In this document: in pieces, positions 1 to 6,460 of the stretch
Layout of the letters: every line of letters begins with the position of its first letter
Position numbering within the stretch: position 1 is the first letter of the stretch
Virus record (IMG/VR): IMGVR_UViG_3300022693_000457
Location: 1-26,861 of that record
Reading direction: 5' to 3' (one strand)
Length of the DNA: 26,861 nt
From: a virus
Notes under the pieces: model-generated
The model's database searches: none
Seen by the model: only the letters and a program-made list of their open reading frames with translations
What the model was told of the DNA's origin: nothing
Made by a program: the position numbers and the translations under genes

Positions 1-1
1 C

Positions 2-1444
2 ATGAGTCTTAATTTTGAATGGTCGCATGAACAGAGCGACATTATTGCAGAAGGCGAAGAGGGCGAAGGCCATTTAATCGTCAATGCAACAGCTGGTAGT
101 GGTAAAACTTCTGTTATCGTATATGGTTTAGCTCCGGTTATGCCTATGGGTACAGTTGTTACTTCCTTCTCTAAGAAGATTGCAGAAGAATTAGCTAGCA
201 AATTACCAGGACATGTAATAAGCAAAACCTTTAACGCTTTTTGGCTGCACTTTCTTAAACAACGTCTGTCTAGTAGTATGAAAATAGATGGCTGGAAGGT
301 TAAGAAGATAGTTGAAAGCCGTTGTAAAAGTGTTGCAGATGCTAGTTGGGAAATTGCTCAATTAGTTAGCCTTGCTAAGGGAGAAGGTATTGGCATTACA
401 GTTGCAGATGAAGAGTCTGAATGGGCGGAACTGCTTGATAAGCATAGCATTGAAGTTGAAGGCTTTACTGATGCTCAGCTTATTAAAGGTGCTCGTAAGG
501 CTTTAGCTCTTAGTAGTAAAGATTATTCTACTATAGACTTTGATGATATGATGTATCTGAGCTTAAAGCTTATCTTGGAAAAAGGCTGGAAGTGTGATGT
601 AGCGCCTGTGGTTATGGTGGATGAAATGCAGGATTTGAATCCATTGCAGGAAGAGTTACTGCCTTATATGGGCGAGCGCATTATTGGCGTTGGTGACAAG
701 CATCAGGCGGTATATGGATTTCGCGGGGCTGGTGTTGATTCAATGTCTCGTATCGCAGAAAGATTTGATATGATGGAATTGCCCATGCATACAACTAGGC
801 GCGTACCTATAAGCGGAGTCAAATATGCTCAAAACTTTTGTTCAACCATTACAGCGGCTGAAAATGCTATTGAAGGTTCTGTTGAGCCGATGGACTTCGA
901 GACTATGGTTTCTGGCCTGCAGTATGGCTGTCTGGTTATGTGTCGTAATAATGCACCACTATTCACTGTAGCCCTACAACTTCTGCGTGAGAACAGAAAG
1001 TTTGAAATGTCAGGTAAGCTACCTAAACAACTAATTAAGTGGATTAATAAATTTAAAGCTCATGATAGTTTTGATTTAAAGTTTAAAATAGTTCGTTGGT
1101 GGCAGGTCGAAGCAACTCGTTTGCAGAAAGCTGGGAAGTATAGAACTATTGCGCGCGAGCAAGATAAGGTAGATACTTTAATGATACTCTGTGATAGGTA
1201 TGTTAGTGTTGCAGATATGTTGAAAGCTTTAGCTCTTATTAGCGAATCTCACGGGGGCACTAAGCTCACCACAATTCACGGGGCAAAAGGATTAGAGGCT
1301 GAAGATACTTTCTGGCTTGAGCCTAGCTTGTGTGACCCCTCGAAGTGTGAGCAGAAGTGGGAAGAGCAGCAGGAAATCAACCTCCAATTCGTGGCGTCTA
1401 CTCGTCATAAACGCAGCCTATATTTAGTAAGCAAGGCTGACTAA
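2..1444 (+). CDS. Superfamily 1 (UvrD/Dda-like) DNA helicase
   Basis: Probable ATP-driven ssDNA translocase/helicase for phage replication or recombination. In order I see a Q-motif-like Gln11, Walker A ATAGSGKT at residues 29-36, Walker B/motif II DEMQD at 207-211, motif III GDKHQAVYGFRGA near 230-245, motif V TTIHGAKGLEAED near 423-435, and motif VI VASTRHKRSLYLV close to the C-terminus. This is the SF1A order. At 480 residues it is much shorter than bacterial UvrD (about 720), closer to phage Dda-type enzymes, so the 2B region is probably reduced. The ATG is at base 2, so the SD site and any longer N-terminus fall outside the window; the Q motif only 11 residues in suggests the start is about right. 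It heads the + strand module that also holds a RecB-like nuclease and a Sak4-like ATPase. Family call is firm; the exact role is inferred. Confidence 0.9.
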   Translation: MSLNFEWSHEQSDIIAEGEEGEGHLIVNATAGSGKTSVIVYGLAPVMPMGTVVTSFSKKIAEELASKLPGHVISKTFNAFWLHFLKQRLSSSMKIDGWKVKKIVESRCKSVADASWEIAQLVSLAKGEGIGITVADEESEWAELLDKHSIEVEGFTDAQLIKGARKALALSSKDYSTIDFDDMMYLSLKLILEKGWKCDVAPVVMVDEMQDLNPLQEELLPYMGERIIGVGDKHQAVYGFRGAGVDSMSRIAERFDMMELPMHTTRRVPISGVKYAQNFCSTITAAENAIEGSVEPMDFETMVSGLQYGCLVMCRNNAPLFTVALQLLRENRKFEMSGKLPKQLIKWINKFKAHDSFDLKFKIVRWWQVEATRLQKAGKYRTIAREQDKVDTLMILCDRYVSVADMLKALALISESHGGTKLTTIHGAKGLEAEDTFWLEPSLCDPSKCEQKWEEQQEINLQFVASTRHKRSLYLVSKAD

Positions 1445-1456
1445 TTCAAACTAACC

Positions 1457-1472
1457 GCGCCTTAACCGGCGC
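1457..1472 (+). other. Short GC-rich hairpin in the leader of the next gene
   Basis: GCGCC (1457-1461) and GGCGC (1468-1472) form a perfect 5-bp stem with a 6-base loop, in the 41-base gap between the helicase gene and the next start. It is followed by AATAGGA, whose AGGA (1476-1479) is the likely ribosome-binding site. There is no T run, so it is not a terminator. It could be an RNA-processing or translation-control element, or chance. Confidence 0.35.
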
Positions 1473-1485
1473 AATAGGACAACTT

Positions 1486-2031
1486 ATGAAACTGATTAGA
1501 GCAAAAGTTAAAACCCCTTATAATTATGACGGGGATAAAGGGTTAGAAAAACACAAGGCCAGGATTTTAGCAATGGTCGCTTTATTAGGAAAATGGGGAA
1601 TTACTTTAAACCAAGAAAGGTTTGACGAAGGCAGTAACTATAGTTTATTCTCGTCCGATGAAGTTTTATTGTCTCCTGAGGAATATACAGATTTAGTAGT
1701 AGAGCACAAAATTGAATTTGAATCTTTCTCTTATCTTAAAACTTCAAGCAGTAAAGATGGAAATCCTTTTGAAGCTCTTATGGCTAAAATGGAAGAAGTT
1801 CTGAAAATGAACCCAACTCAAGGAGATGTTAATTATAACTCTAAGTGTGAGGTGCATACACCAGGCCAAGCATTGAGTATTTATAATGACACTCTGTTAA
1901 TGGAAGATGCCTGCACTGATGAATTACAGGGAAAACTTACGGAAGGGTGGCGAATCATTGCTGCTTGTCCACAACCAGACCAACGTAGACCTGATTACAT
2001 ACTTGGTCGCTACACACCGGAGAATAAATAA
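1486..2031 (+). CDS. Unknown phage protein, 181 aa
   Basis: I do not recognise a firm family. The protein is soluble, with no signal peptide or membrane segment. The N-terminus is basic (MKLIRAKVK) and the C-terminus, with DELQGKLTEGWRIIAACPQP followed by DYILGRY, resembles a small compact domain I associate with phage accessory proteins that end in a 'GWRI-AxCPQ...R-DYILGR' pattern. That resemblance is from memory and not verified. The start has AGGA (1476-1479), 6 bases upstream. The stop overlaps the next ATG by one base (TAATG at 2029-2033), so the two genes are probably translationally coupled. Confidence 0.75.
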   Translation: MKLIRAKVKTPYNYDGDKGLEKHKARILAMVALLGKWGITLNQERFDEGSNYSLFSSDEVLLSPEEYTDLVVEHKIEFESFSYLKTSSSKDGNPFEALMAKMEEVLKMNPTQGDVNYNSKCEVHTPGQALSIYNDTLLMEDACTDELQGKLTEGWRIIAACPQPDQRRPDYILGRYTPENK

Positions 2032-2381
2032 TGAACAACGGAACTGAACAAATGAAGTCACTTAGACCTGAGCTTAATCAACAATGCGCTGGCCAAGCAA
2101 TAGGCGCACCACTTCAAGCTCCAAACATTACGGGATTGAGTAATATGGCGAATTGCTTAGACACTTTAGCTATGAATGTTGATATATTGGAGAAATCCAT
2201 GTATACCTTAATGGAATTATTACTTATATCATTTCCAGAAGAAGTGCAAAAGTCTGATGATATGCCAGCCTTAAATGCCAGCAATAGGATTGATGAATTT
2301 TCCCGAAACATAATGGAGAATTCGGAGAATATTCTGGCAATAAGAAATCGTATTGCAGATATAACTAAATGCATCACTTAG
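2031..2381 (+). CDS. Unknown small protein, 116 aa
   Basis: No recognisable family. The N-terminal third is polar and Gln/Pro/Gly-containing. From about residue 35 it becomes a run of amphipathic helices (NMANCLDTLAMNVDILEKS, then IDEFSRNIMENSENILAIR) that look like a short coiled coil, so a small oligomeric or adaptor protein is possible. The start is supported by GGAG at 2019-2022, 8 bases before the ATG, and by the TAATG overlap with the gene before. The open frame on the other strand across 2114-2377 has no such support. The gene is followed by the structured RNA at 2397-2549. Confidence 0.7.
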   Translation: MNNGTEQMKSLRPELNQQCAGQAIGAPLQAPNITGLSNMANCLDTLAMNVDILEKSMYTLMELLLISFPEEVQKSDDMPALNASNRIDEFSRNIMENSENILAIRNRIADITKCIT

Positions 2382-2396
2382 GCTAGGGAAAGAAAA

Positions 2397-2549
2397 AATG
2401 GCTTGACAGGAAAGGGCGTGTGATAGCCTCGAATTGGCGACTTCGACATAGAACTCGCCGTCTTTTTGGCGGGGTTCGTATGGGGATGACGGCAAGCGAA
2501 GCGCAGGACGAAGTCCCACACTAGCCCAAAGGTTCCTGTCATAGCTATT
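2397..2549 (+). ncRNA. Structured RNA, class unknown (about 150 nt)
   Basis: No gene fits in 2382-2571, and the sequence folds by inspection into a closed multi-stem RNA. P1: 2397-2412 pairs with 2533-2549, 16 pairs (one G-U) with one bulged U (2542). P2: 2414-2422 pairs with 2517-2527, 9 pairs with a two-base bulge (UA 2522-2523). P3: GACUUCG (2439-2445) pairs with CGAAGUC (2509-2515). P4: 2451-2459 pairs with 2468-2477, 9 pairs with one bulged G and a GUCUUUUU loop. A possible P5 is GCG/CGC at 2496-2504. GCCGUC (2457-2462) can also pair with GACGGC (2488-2493), an alternative fold or pseudoknot. GC is 79/140 (56%) over 2401-2540, in clearly AT-rich flanks. It ends 11 bases before the SD site of the next gene, so it could be a cis-regulatory leader or a free small RNA. 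Strand is assumed from the flanking genes. Confidence 0.75.
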
Positions 2550-2571
2550 ATTTATAACCGAGGAGAAAAAC

Positions 2572-2796
2572 ATGAGTCTCATAGAGACTACAATCCATAG
2601 AGTATATCGGTTTAAAGGAAGATATAAAACAAGAGTATATTTACATTGCAACTATTGGAATTCAGATGTAGCTAAAACCTTAAGATTATATCATTTATTA
2701 AAAAAGTCTGGTAGGTATTCTAAGGTTACTCTTCATAAGAATTGTGTTTATGCTACTCAAAATTGCATGACCCAAAAGGAGATTAGTTGGGGCTAG
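2572..2796 (+). CDS. Unknown small basic protein, 74 aa
   Basis: A short, strongly basic protein (many Lys/Arg/Tyr) with four cysteines or more spread along it, but no clear zinc-finger spacing. No family recognised. The start is well supported by AGGAG (2561-2565), 6 bases before the ATG. It sits directly after the structured RNA, whose 3' stem ends at 2549, so that RNA forms its 5' leader if the two are co-transcribed. A nucleic-acid-binding role is possible from charge alone but not shown. It is followed by an 84-base gap carrying the promoter and operator of the next gene. Confidence 0.7.
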   Translation: MSLIETTIHRVYRFKGRYKTRVYLHCNYWNSDVAKTLRLYHLLKKSGRYSKVTLHKNCVYATQNCMTQKEISWG

Positions 2797-2816
2797 TTTA
2801 GAGGATAGTTAGGTTG

Positions 2817-2850
2817 TTTACAGTTGTTTAGATACATGTAATTATATATT
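2817..2850 (+). promoter_or_regulatory. Probable sigma70-type promoter
   Basis: TTTACA (2817-2822) is a 5/6 match to the -35 consensus. After a 17-base spacer comes AATTATATAT (2840-2849) as the -10 region. The same arrangement with a near-identical -10 block occurs at 5810-5842, which raises confidence in both. Transcription would start near 2852, about 30 bases before the regulator gene at 2881. Direct repeats GTTGTTTA at 2813-2820 and 2823-2830 overlap the -35 area. Confidence 0.55.
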
Positions 2851-2868
2851 TGTAGTTGCATGTATCTA
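2829..2868 (+). promoter_or_regulatory. Inverted repeat, probable operator of the RHH regulator
   Basis: TAGATACATG (2829-2838) and CATGTATCTA (2859-2868) form a perfect 10-bp inverted repeat with a 20-base spacer. The arms straddle the predicted -10 box and start point of the promoter at 2817-2850, and the next gene encodes a ribbon-helix-helix protein. That is the usual layout for autorepression. The repeat could instead act in RNA as a hairpin that ends two bases before the AGGAGG ribosome-binding site. Confidence 0.55.
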
Positions 2869-2880
2869 TTAGGAGGAAAC

Positions 2881-3114
2881 ATGGGAAGACAAAAGCAAAA
2901 TACAGTACCATTCAATACTCGTATTGATGCTAAGCTTAAAGAGAAAGTGGATGCTCTATTAGAAGACCCACTTAAACCAGGGAAGGTAAAGTATGGAGGC
3001 ATGATAGCCTACATTAATAAATTGGTAGCTGAGGATTTACGTAAAAGAGAGGCTATCGGAAGTGAATTATTAGAGGAGATGCAAAATGAGTTCACCAACT
3101 GTGTTGGAGAGTAA
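2881..3114 (+). CDS. Ribbon-helix-helix (Arc/MetJ-like) DNA-binding regulator, 77 aa
   Basis: Probable small dimeric transcription factor. The N-terminal QNTVPFNTRIDAKLKEKVDAL fits the RHH plan: a short beta strand of alternating polar residues (VPFNTRI) followed by an amphipathic helix, then a second helix (MIAYINKLVAEDLRKRE). The C-terminal 20 residues are acidic. I chose ATG 2881 rather than the in-frame ATG at 2860 because AGGAGG (2871-2876) lies 4 bases upstream of 2881 and inside the longer reading. Promoter and inverted repeat lie directly upstream. The end overlaps the next gene by 29 bases, so it is the first gene of a coupled run leading into the nuclease and the Sak4-like ATPase, which it may control. 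Confidence 0.72.
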   Translation: MGRQKQNTVPFNTRIDAKLKEKVDALLEDPLKPGKVKYGGMIAYINKLVAEDLRKREAIGSELLEEMQNEFTNCVGE

Positions 3115-3343
3115 ACTGCTTAGTGAAAATATTGACCGCAAAAACTTTGTAGATACTATGCGCCTGGACATAGTAAATGGTCGTGAAGTATCAGAAGAAC
3201 AAGTAAAGGAGGCTATCAAGTATCTACAGGAGGATAGTAAAGCTCGTGGTGATAAGCAAGTTAAAAGCCCAGCTGCTAAAAAGCCAGCTGCCAAAAAAGT
3301 TTCTGATGTTGATGTGGATGATTTGCTTGGGAGTATGTTCTAA
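3086..3343 (+). CDS. Unknown small protein with Lys/Ala-rich linker, 85 aa
   Basis: No family recognised. Residues 1-55 are charged and helical. Residues 60-72 carry a Pro-Ala-Lys repeat (SPAAKKPAAKK), a flexible basic linker like those in nucleic-acid-associated proteins, followed by an acidic, then hydrophobic tail (DVDVDDLLGSMF). A tail of this type often docks on a partner protein, and SSB-type acidic tips are one comparison, but that is inference. GAGGAG (3073-3078) lies 7 bases upstream of the ATG. The gene starts 29 bases inside the RHH gene and its stop overlaps the next start (TAATG at 3341-3345). Confidence 0.72.
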   Translation: MSSPTVLESKLLSENIDRKNFVDTMRLDIVNGREVSEEQVKEAIKYLQEDSKARGDKQVKSPAAKKPAAKKVSDVDVDDLLGSMF

Positions 3344-4347
3344 TGATTTATGAGCCTACTATTGAGAACTTAAAACGTTTGGATAAAAGTTATTTAGAAG
3401 AAGGAGCAAAAGATACTTTTGATTTTCCTTATCTTGTGGATAATACTATGCGCTGTAACTTTCGTAGTTGTCCTCAGAAGTTTTTTAAACGAGATATTCT
3501 TCGCAGAACTGGTAGTGCGGAAAGTATCCATTTAGTTGCTGGTAAAGCACTTGCGGAGGGGTTAGATGTCGTACGAAAGGAAAGGTTTGGTGCTTCCAAG
3601 ACGAAACTCGAAGACGCGGTTGCTAGAGGCTTTATTGCATTTACAAAAACGTACGGATATGATAATGCTAGAGATAACGATGAAGCATGGGCAGATAGCC
3701 CTAAAGCATATATCCGAATGGCGGAAGCCTTTCTCGCCTACTGGCAAAAATACTCAGGTAACAGTTCACCAGGCGGTACGCAACATATTATGGAGGATGG
3801 AACCGTTGCCAGTGAACAAGCACTTACAATCGAGCTTGATGTGCTTCACCCAGTTACTGGGAAGCCACTGCTCTACCATGTCCGCTGCGATGCAATGGAA
3901 GACTTTAATGGTGGACTGTGGTTGGTCGACGAAAAAACAACAGGAAGCCTTGGACCTTCTTGGCTTAAACAGTGGAACACTAGAAGCCAGTTTATGGGGT
4001 ACACATACGTCTTCCGAAAAGCAGGATACCCTGTCATTGGAGTCATTACTAGAGGTATTGGAATCCTTAAAACTAAAATCACCCATATGCAAGAGCCAGT
4101 ATCCTTTTCAGATTCAGTCCTTGAAAAATGGTGGCGTCAAGTAAACAGGGATTTTAGTCAGATGGTAGCTGCTTGGAAACTTAGACAGTATGATTATGAT
4201 TTCGCTGATGCCTGTAATACTTATGGCAAGTGTGATTATGCTACAAGCTGTATAGCTAAGTTTGAACATAAGGAACTTCAGATGATGCCTATTAGAATCT
4301 GGCGGCCTGATGCCCCTGAACTTTCCATAACACACGAGGTGATATGA
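3343..4347 (+). CDS. PD-(D/E)XK nuclease, RecB/Cas4-like, probable Fe-S cluster
   Basis: Probable DNA exonuclease for recombination or end processing. The RecB-family core is visible: a GKALAEGLD helix at 67-75 (place of the usual GxxxH motif), catalytic Asp183 in HVRCDAMED, then Asp196-x-Lys198 in LVDEKTT, and QFMGYTY just after (the usual Q-x3-Y). Cysteines 38 and 43 near the N-terminus and Cys291-x5-Cys297-x5-Cys303 near the C-terminus could form a 4Fe-4S cluster clasping the two ends, as in Cas4 and AddB, although the spacing differs from the Cas4 pattern. It is 334 residues, in the normal range. Bases about 3560-4130 use more GC-rich codons than the rest. It lies between small coupled genes and is followed by a Sak4-like ATPase, which suggests a joint recombination role. 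Confidence 0.82.
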   Translation: MIYEPTIENLKRLDKSYLEEGAKDTFDFPYLVDNTMRCNFRSCPQKFFKRDILRRTGSAESIHLVAGKALAEGLDVVRKERFGASKTKLEDAVARGFIAFTKTYGYDNARDNDEAWADSPKAYIRMAEAFLAYWQKYSGNSSPGGTQHIMEDGTVASEQALTIELDVLHPVTGKPLLYHVRCDAMEDFNGGLWLVDEKTTGSLGPSWLKQWNTRSQFMGYTYVFRKAGYPVIGVITRGIGILKTKITHMQEPVSFSDSVLEKWWRQVNRDFSQMVAAWKLRQYDYDFADACNTYGKCDYATSCIAKFEHKELQMMPIRIWRPDAPELSITHEVI

Positions 4348-4499
4348 TGGGACTTACTTATTTTAAGCGGTGGGGGTTCTCCATAAATGAAGGAGGAAAA
4401 TATGCTAACATACATATGAATTGGGCAAAGCGGGGAGTTTTTTTATATGTATGTGTAGGGTTTGTACGTGTAACAATTGGCGTAGGAGATAGATTCTGA
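4347..4499 (+). CDS. Unknown 50-aa protein coupled at both ends
   Basis: A short open frame fills the 151-base gap between two genes exactly. Its ATG (4347) overlaps the preceding TGA by one base, and its TGA (4497-4499) overlaps the next ATG at 4499 by one base. GAGG (4336-4339) lies 7 bases upstream; an in-frame ATG at 4344 is an alternative. The product starts MGLTYFKRWGFS and has a Val/Phe/Gly-rich C-terminal half (VFLYVCVGFVRVTIGVG) that might form a beta sheet or a weak membrane segment. No family recognised. The double overlap is the main evidence that it is real. Confidence 0.6.
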   Translation: MGLTYFKRWGFSINEGGKYANIHMNWAKRGVFLYVCVGFVRVTIGVGDRF

Positions 4500-4873
4500 T
4501 GAGTATGCCTATCGTTAGAAACTTTACCATTGAAATGCTGCGTTATGGTGATATGGAGGTAATGGCTAAAGCTAAATACTTTGCACCTCGATCTAACTTT
4601 AGAGCATATCCTAACATTGCTTTTGCTAGCCCAGACACGGGTATGACTTGGATGAGGTTAACTCAAAACATAAAGCCACAATGGAGTCATACTTATATGG
4701 TTTATATGCTTAAGCCAGAAAATCTAGACTTAGAATTACGGATTCATAACTTTTGGAAATGTAACTCTATTGAAGGTGATTTAAATTACTACAAACTATT
4801 ATTCCTTTCTCTTGAATTTAAGGGAATTGAATCATTTGAAACAGACTATTATAAGGTGAGAGAACATGACTAA
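4499..4873 (+). CDS. Unknown protein, 124 aa
   Basis: No family recognised. A globular, aromatic-rich protein with no signal peptide or membrane helix. It opens MSMPIVRNFTIEMLRYGDME and carries W/Y/N-rich stretches in the second half. AGGAG (4484-4488) lies 10 bases before the ATG. The first base overlaps the preceding stop, and the last 8 bases overlap the start of the Sak4-like ATPase gene, so it is translated as part of that run. Its place between a nuclease and an annealase-type ATPase suggests a DNA-metabolism role, by context only. Confidence 0.68.
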   Translation: MSMPIVRNFTIEMLRYGDMEVMAKAKYFAPRSNFRAYPNIAFASPDTGMTWMRLTQNIKPQWSHTYMVYMLKPENLDLELRIHNFWKCNSIEGDLNYYKLLFLSLEFKGIESFETDYYKVREHD

Positions 4874-5792
4874 AAAAATACATATAGAAGGTAGTGTATT
4901 AGAGCAAGCTGATTTACCATACAACATAATTGCAGGGCACAAGGTTCCAAAAGGCGAAGAAGCTCCCAAGATTTTACTACTTGGATTGCCTGGGGCTGGT
5001 AAAACTAGTTCCATTGCAACAGCAATTCAAGCGGGGTTAGAAGTATTTGTAATCTTCACAGAGCAAGGGAAAGATTCTTTATTAGAGCGAGTCTTAGCTT
5101 TAGACCTTACAAAAGAAGAACGTGGCAGGTTGCATTGGAACTATGTCGGGGCGAGTACTCCAGGTTGGAAAGGGCTGATGGTCTTTGCTAAAGAGCTTAA
5201 TTTGAAGGACCAGAAAGAATTACAAGTTGGTAAAGGTGCAGTTCCTAAAGAGCATCAGCAATTGATTGACTTGATTAGAGTTTGTTCTAATTTTATAGAC
5301 CAACATGGAGTTGAGTTTGGGGACATCTCTAGATTTGATAACGATAAAATGGTGGTGATAGATGGCCTATCCGGTATCAACGATATGTGCATGGATATTG
5401 TTGTTGGAGCTAAGGTTATTAAAACTATAGCTGACTGGGGTATGGCTATGGATGCTGAGATAAAATTTATCAAACAGCTTTGTAATGATTTAACCTGTGC
5501 CATGACTTTGATAGGACACCTTGAGCTAGATAAGGATGAAATGGATGGTCGAATTTATAAGTTTCCTAAGCTCTTAGGTAAAGCTAACACAGCATCTTTT
5601 GGTAAATACTTTAGTGATGTTATACTGGCTAAGGATTTAGGGGAGGAGTATGTATGGTCTACTCAGGAAAAAGAAATGCAGCTCAAAACCCGCAACCTTA
5701 GTAAATCTAAAAAACACGAACCCAGTTTTGTCCCTTTATTTAAAACTTGGGCGAAGCGATATGAAATTATGGCAGGATTTGATAAAATATAA
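4866..5792 (+). CDS. Sak4-like RecA-fold ATPase (probable ssDNA annealing/recombination)
   Basis: P-loop ATPase of the AAA_24/Sak4 type. Walker A is GLPGAGKT at residues 40-47 and Walker B is MVVIDGLS with Asp166. GHLELDKDE downstream fits the sensor/L1 region, and a conserved-looking FPKLLGKANTASFGKYFSDV block follows. The family has a RecA core and, in phages, promotes single-strand annealing together with an SSB. The next gene here encodes an SSB-like protein, which is the expected partner. Length 308 is normal. It starts within the gene before (8-base overlap) with a GGTGAG-type site just upstream. It is the last gene of its run, since a 113-base gap with a promoter follows. Confidence 0.82.
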   Translation: MTKKIHIEGSVLEQADLPYNIIAGHKVPKGEEAPKILLLGLPGAGKTSSIATAIQAGLEVFVIFTEQGKDSLLERVLALDLTKEERGRLHWNYVGASTPGWKGLMVFAKELNLKDQKELQVGKGAVPKEHQQLIDLIRVCSNFIDQHGVEFGDISRFDNDKMVVIDGLSGINDMCMDIVVGAKVIKTIADWGMAMDAEIKFIKQLCNDLTCAMTLIGHLELDKDEMDGRIYKFPKLLGKANTASFGKYFSDVILAKDLGEEYVWSTQEKEMQLKTRNLSKSKKHEPSFVPLFKTWAKRYEIMAGFDKI

Positions 5793-5809
5793 ACAGTAAT
5801 TATTAAAAC

Positions 5810-5842
5810 TTTACAGGATATTAGCCACACGTTATTATATAC
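5810..5842 (+). promoter_or_regulatory. Sigma70-type promoter for the SSB-like gene
   Basis: TTTACA (5810-5815), a 17-base spacer, then TATTAT (5833-5838): each box is 5/6 to consensus at ideal spacing. Transcription would begin near 5845, giving a leader of about 60 bases with a weak hairpin (GTTAG 5846-5850 with CTAAC 5865-5869). The -10 block shares 8 of 10 bases with the promoter at 2817-2850. The only downstream gene before the terminator at 6458-6490 is the SSB-like gene, so this would be a one-gene, high-output unit. Confidence 0.65.
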
Positions 5843-5905
5843 ATCGTTAGTCAGCGTAGTGCGTCTAACATAATTTAATTAAGGCCGAGCGCCATAGGAA
5901 ACAAA

Positions 5906-6424
5906 ATGAAAACTTTTAAAAAATCTACTATTACAGTTTTAACTTCTTCAATTGCATTAGGCGGATTTAATGCAGAATCTTTCTTGTCTACTGTAACAGA
6001 AGCAGTAACACAGGATACTGTTATACCTCATCCAGAAGGAGATTTCGAAGGTAATATCGATGACTTTAAATTGAAAGATGGTACGAGTAAATCAGATGGT
6101 AAAGTGTGGGTTCGTGCTACAGCCAAGATTCGTTGTTTAGATAAAAATGCAGTTGCCGATTCTGGTCTTGATGATTTATTTGTCTATGATGAATTTTTCT
6201 TAGACCTTACAGACGAAGGTGGTCTGGATATGGGTGGTAATAAAAATGTAAGCTTGGGTCGTATGCGTACAGCTACTGGTCTTAATGTTGAAGGTGAAGA
6301 ATTTAGTTTGAACATGCTTAAGAATACCCAAGTTGGTTACACAGTTAAGCATAGACTAAATGACCAAGGTGAGCCTCGTGCTTATGTATCTTCTGTATAT
6401 GCCCCAGATGGTGATGACGAATAA
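5906..6424 (+). CDS. SSB-like single-stranded DNA-binding protein
   Basis: Probable ssDNA-binding protein, 172 aa. Evidence is indirect: beta-rich, OB-fold-compatible composition; KVWVRATAKIRCLD and DDLFVYDEFFLDLTDEGGLD stretches with alternating hydrophobics; a short acidic tip (PDGDDE) of the type SSBs use to recruit partners; and position directly after a Sak4-like ATPase, which usually pairs with an SSB. The basic N-terminus (MKTFKKSTITVLTSSIALGG) is not a convincing signal peptide because it lacks a clear hydrophobic core and cleavage site. AGGA (5895-5898) lies 7 bases before the ATG. It is flanked by its own promoter and terminator, fitting a protein needed in large amounts. Confidence 0.62.
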   Translation: MKTFKKSTITVLTSSIALGGFNAESFLSTVTEAVTQDTVIPHPEGDFEGNIDDFKLKDGTSKSDGKVWVRATAKIRCLDKNAVADSGLDDLFVYDEFFLDLTDEGGLDMGGNKNVSLGRMRTATGLNVEGEEFSLNMLKNTQVGYTVKHRLNDQGEPRAYVSSVYAPDGDDE

Positions 6425-6438
6425 TATTATTTTTTAAA

Positions 6439-6460
6439 TTTTAATTAGGTTTTAATTAGG
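6439..6460 (+). repeat. Tandem 11-bp direct repeat
   Basis: TTTTAATTAGG occurs twice back to back (6439-6449 and 6450-6460), in the gap between the SSB-like gene and the methyltransferase gene. The second copy runs into the 5' arm of the terminator hairpin. It may be a slippage product or a binding site; nothing else supports a function. Confidence 0.6.

Noticed and set aside
2403-2428. Perfect -35 box TTGACA as a promoter
   Set aside because: No acceptable -10 box at 15-19 bases. The bases are explained as part of the closing stem of the structured RNA.
2481-2515. Hammerhead-like core (GATGA ... CGAAG ... GTC) in the structured RNA
   Set aside because: The CUGAUGA core is not present (GGGAUGA instead), stem II cannot form between the boxes, and GAAA reads GAAG.
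2114-2651. Two - strand frames (87 and 126 aa) across the small genes and the structured RNA
   Set aside because: No ribosome sites, opposite to all genes in this arm, and they cross the structured RNA and a supported + strand gene.
3566-4144. 192-aa open frame inside the nuclease gene (and similar frames at 7240-7731, 8388-8795, 8937-9317 and 10410-10847)
   Set aside because: They lie fully within genes with clear catalytic motifs and show no domain pattern. They are best explained by the GC-rich codon patches, which are reported as a finding.
5906-5970. Signal peptide on the SSB-like protein
   Set aside because: The basic N-terminus is followed by Ser/Thr-rich, weakly hydrophobic residues with no cleavage site; context favours a cytoplasmic DNA-binding protein.
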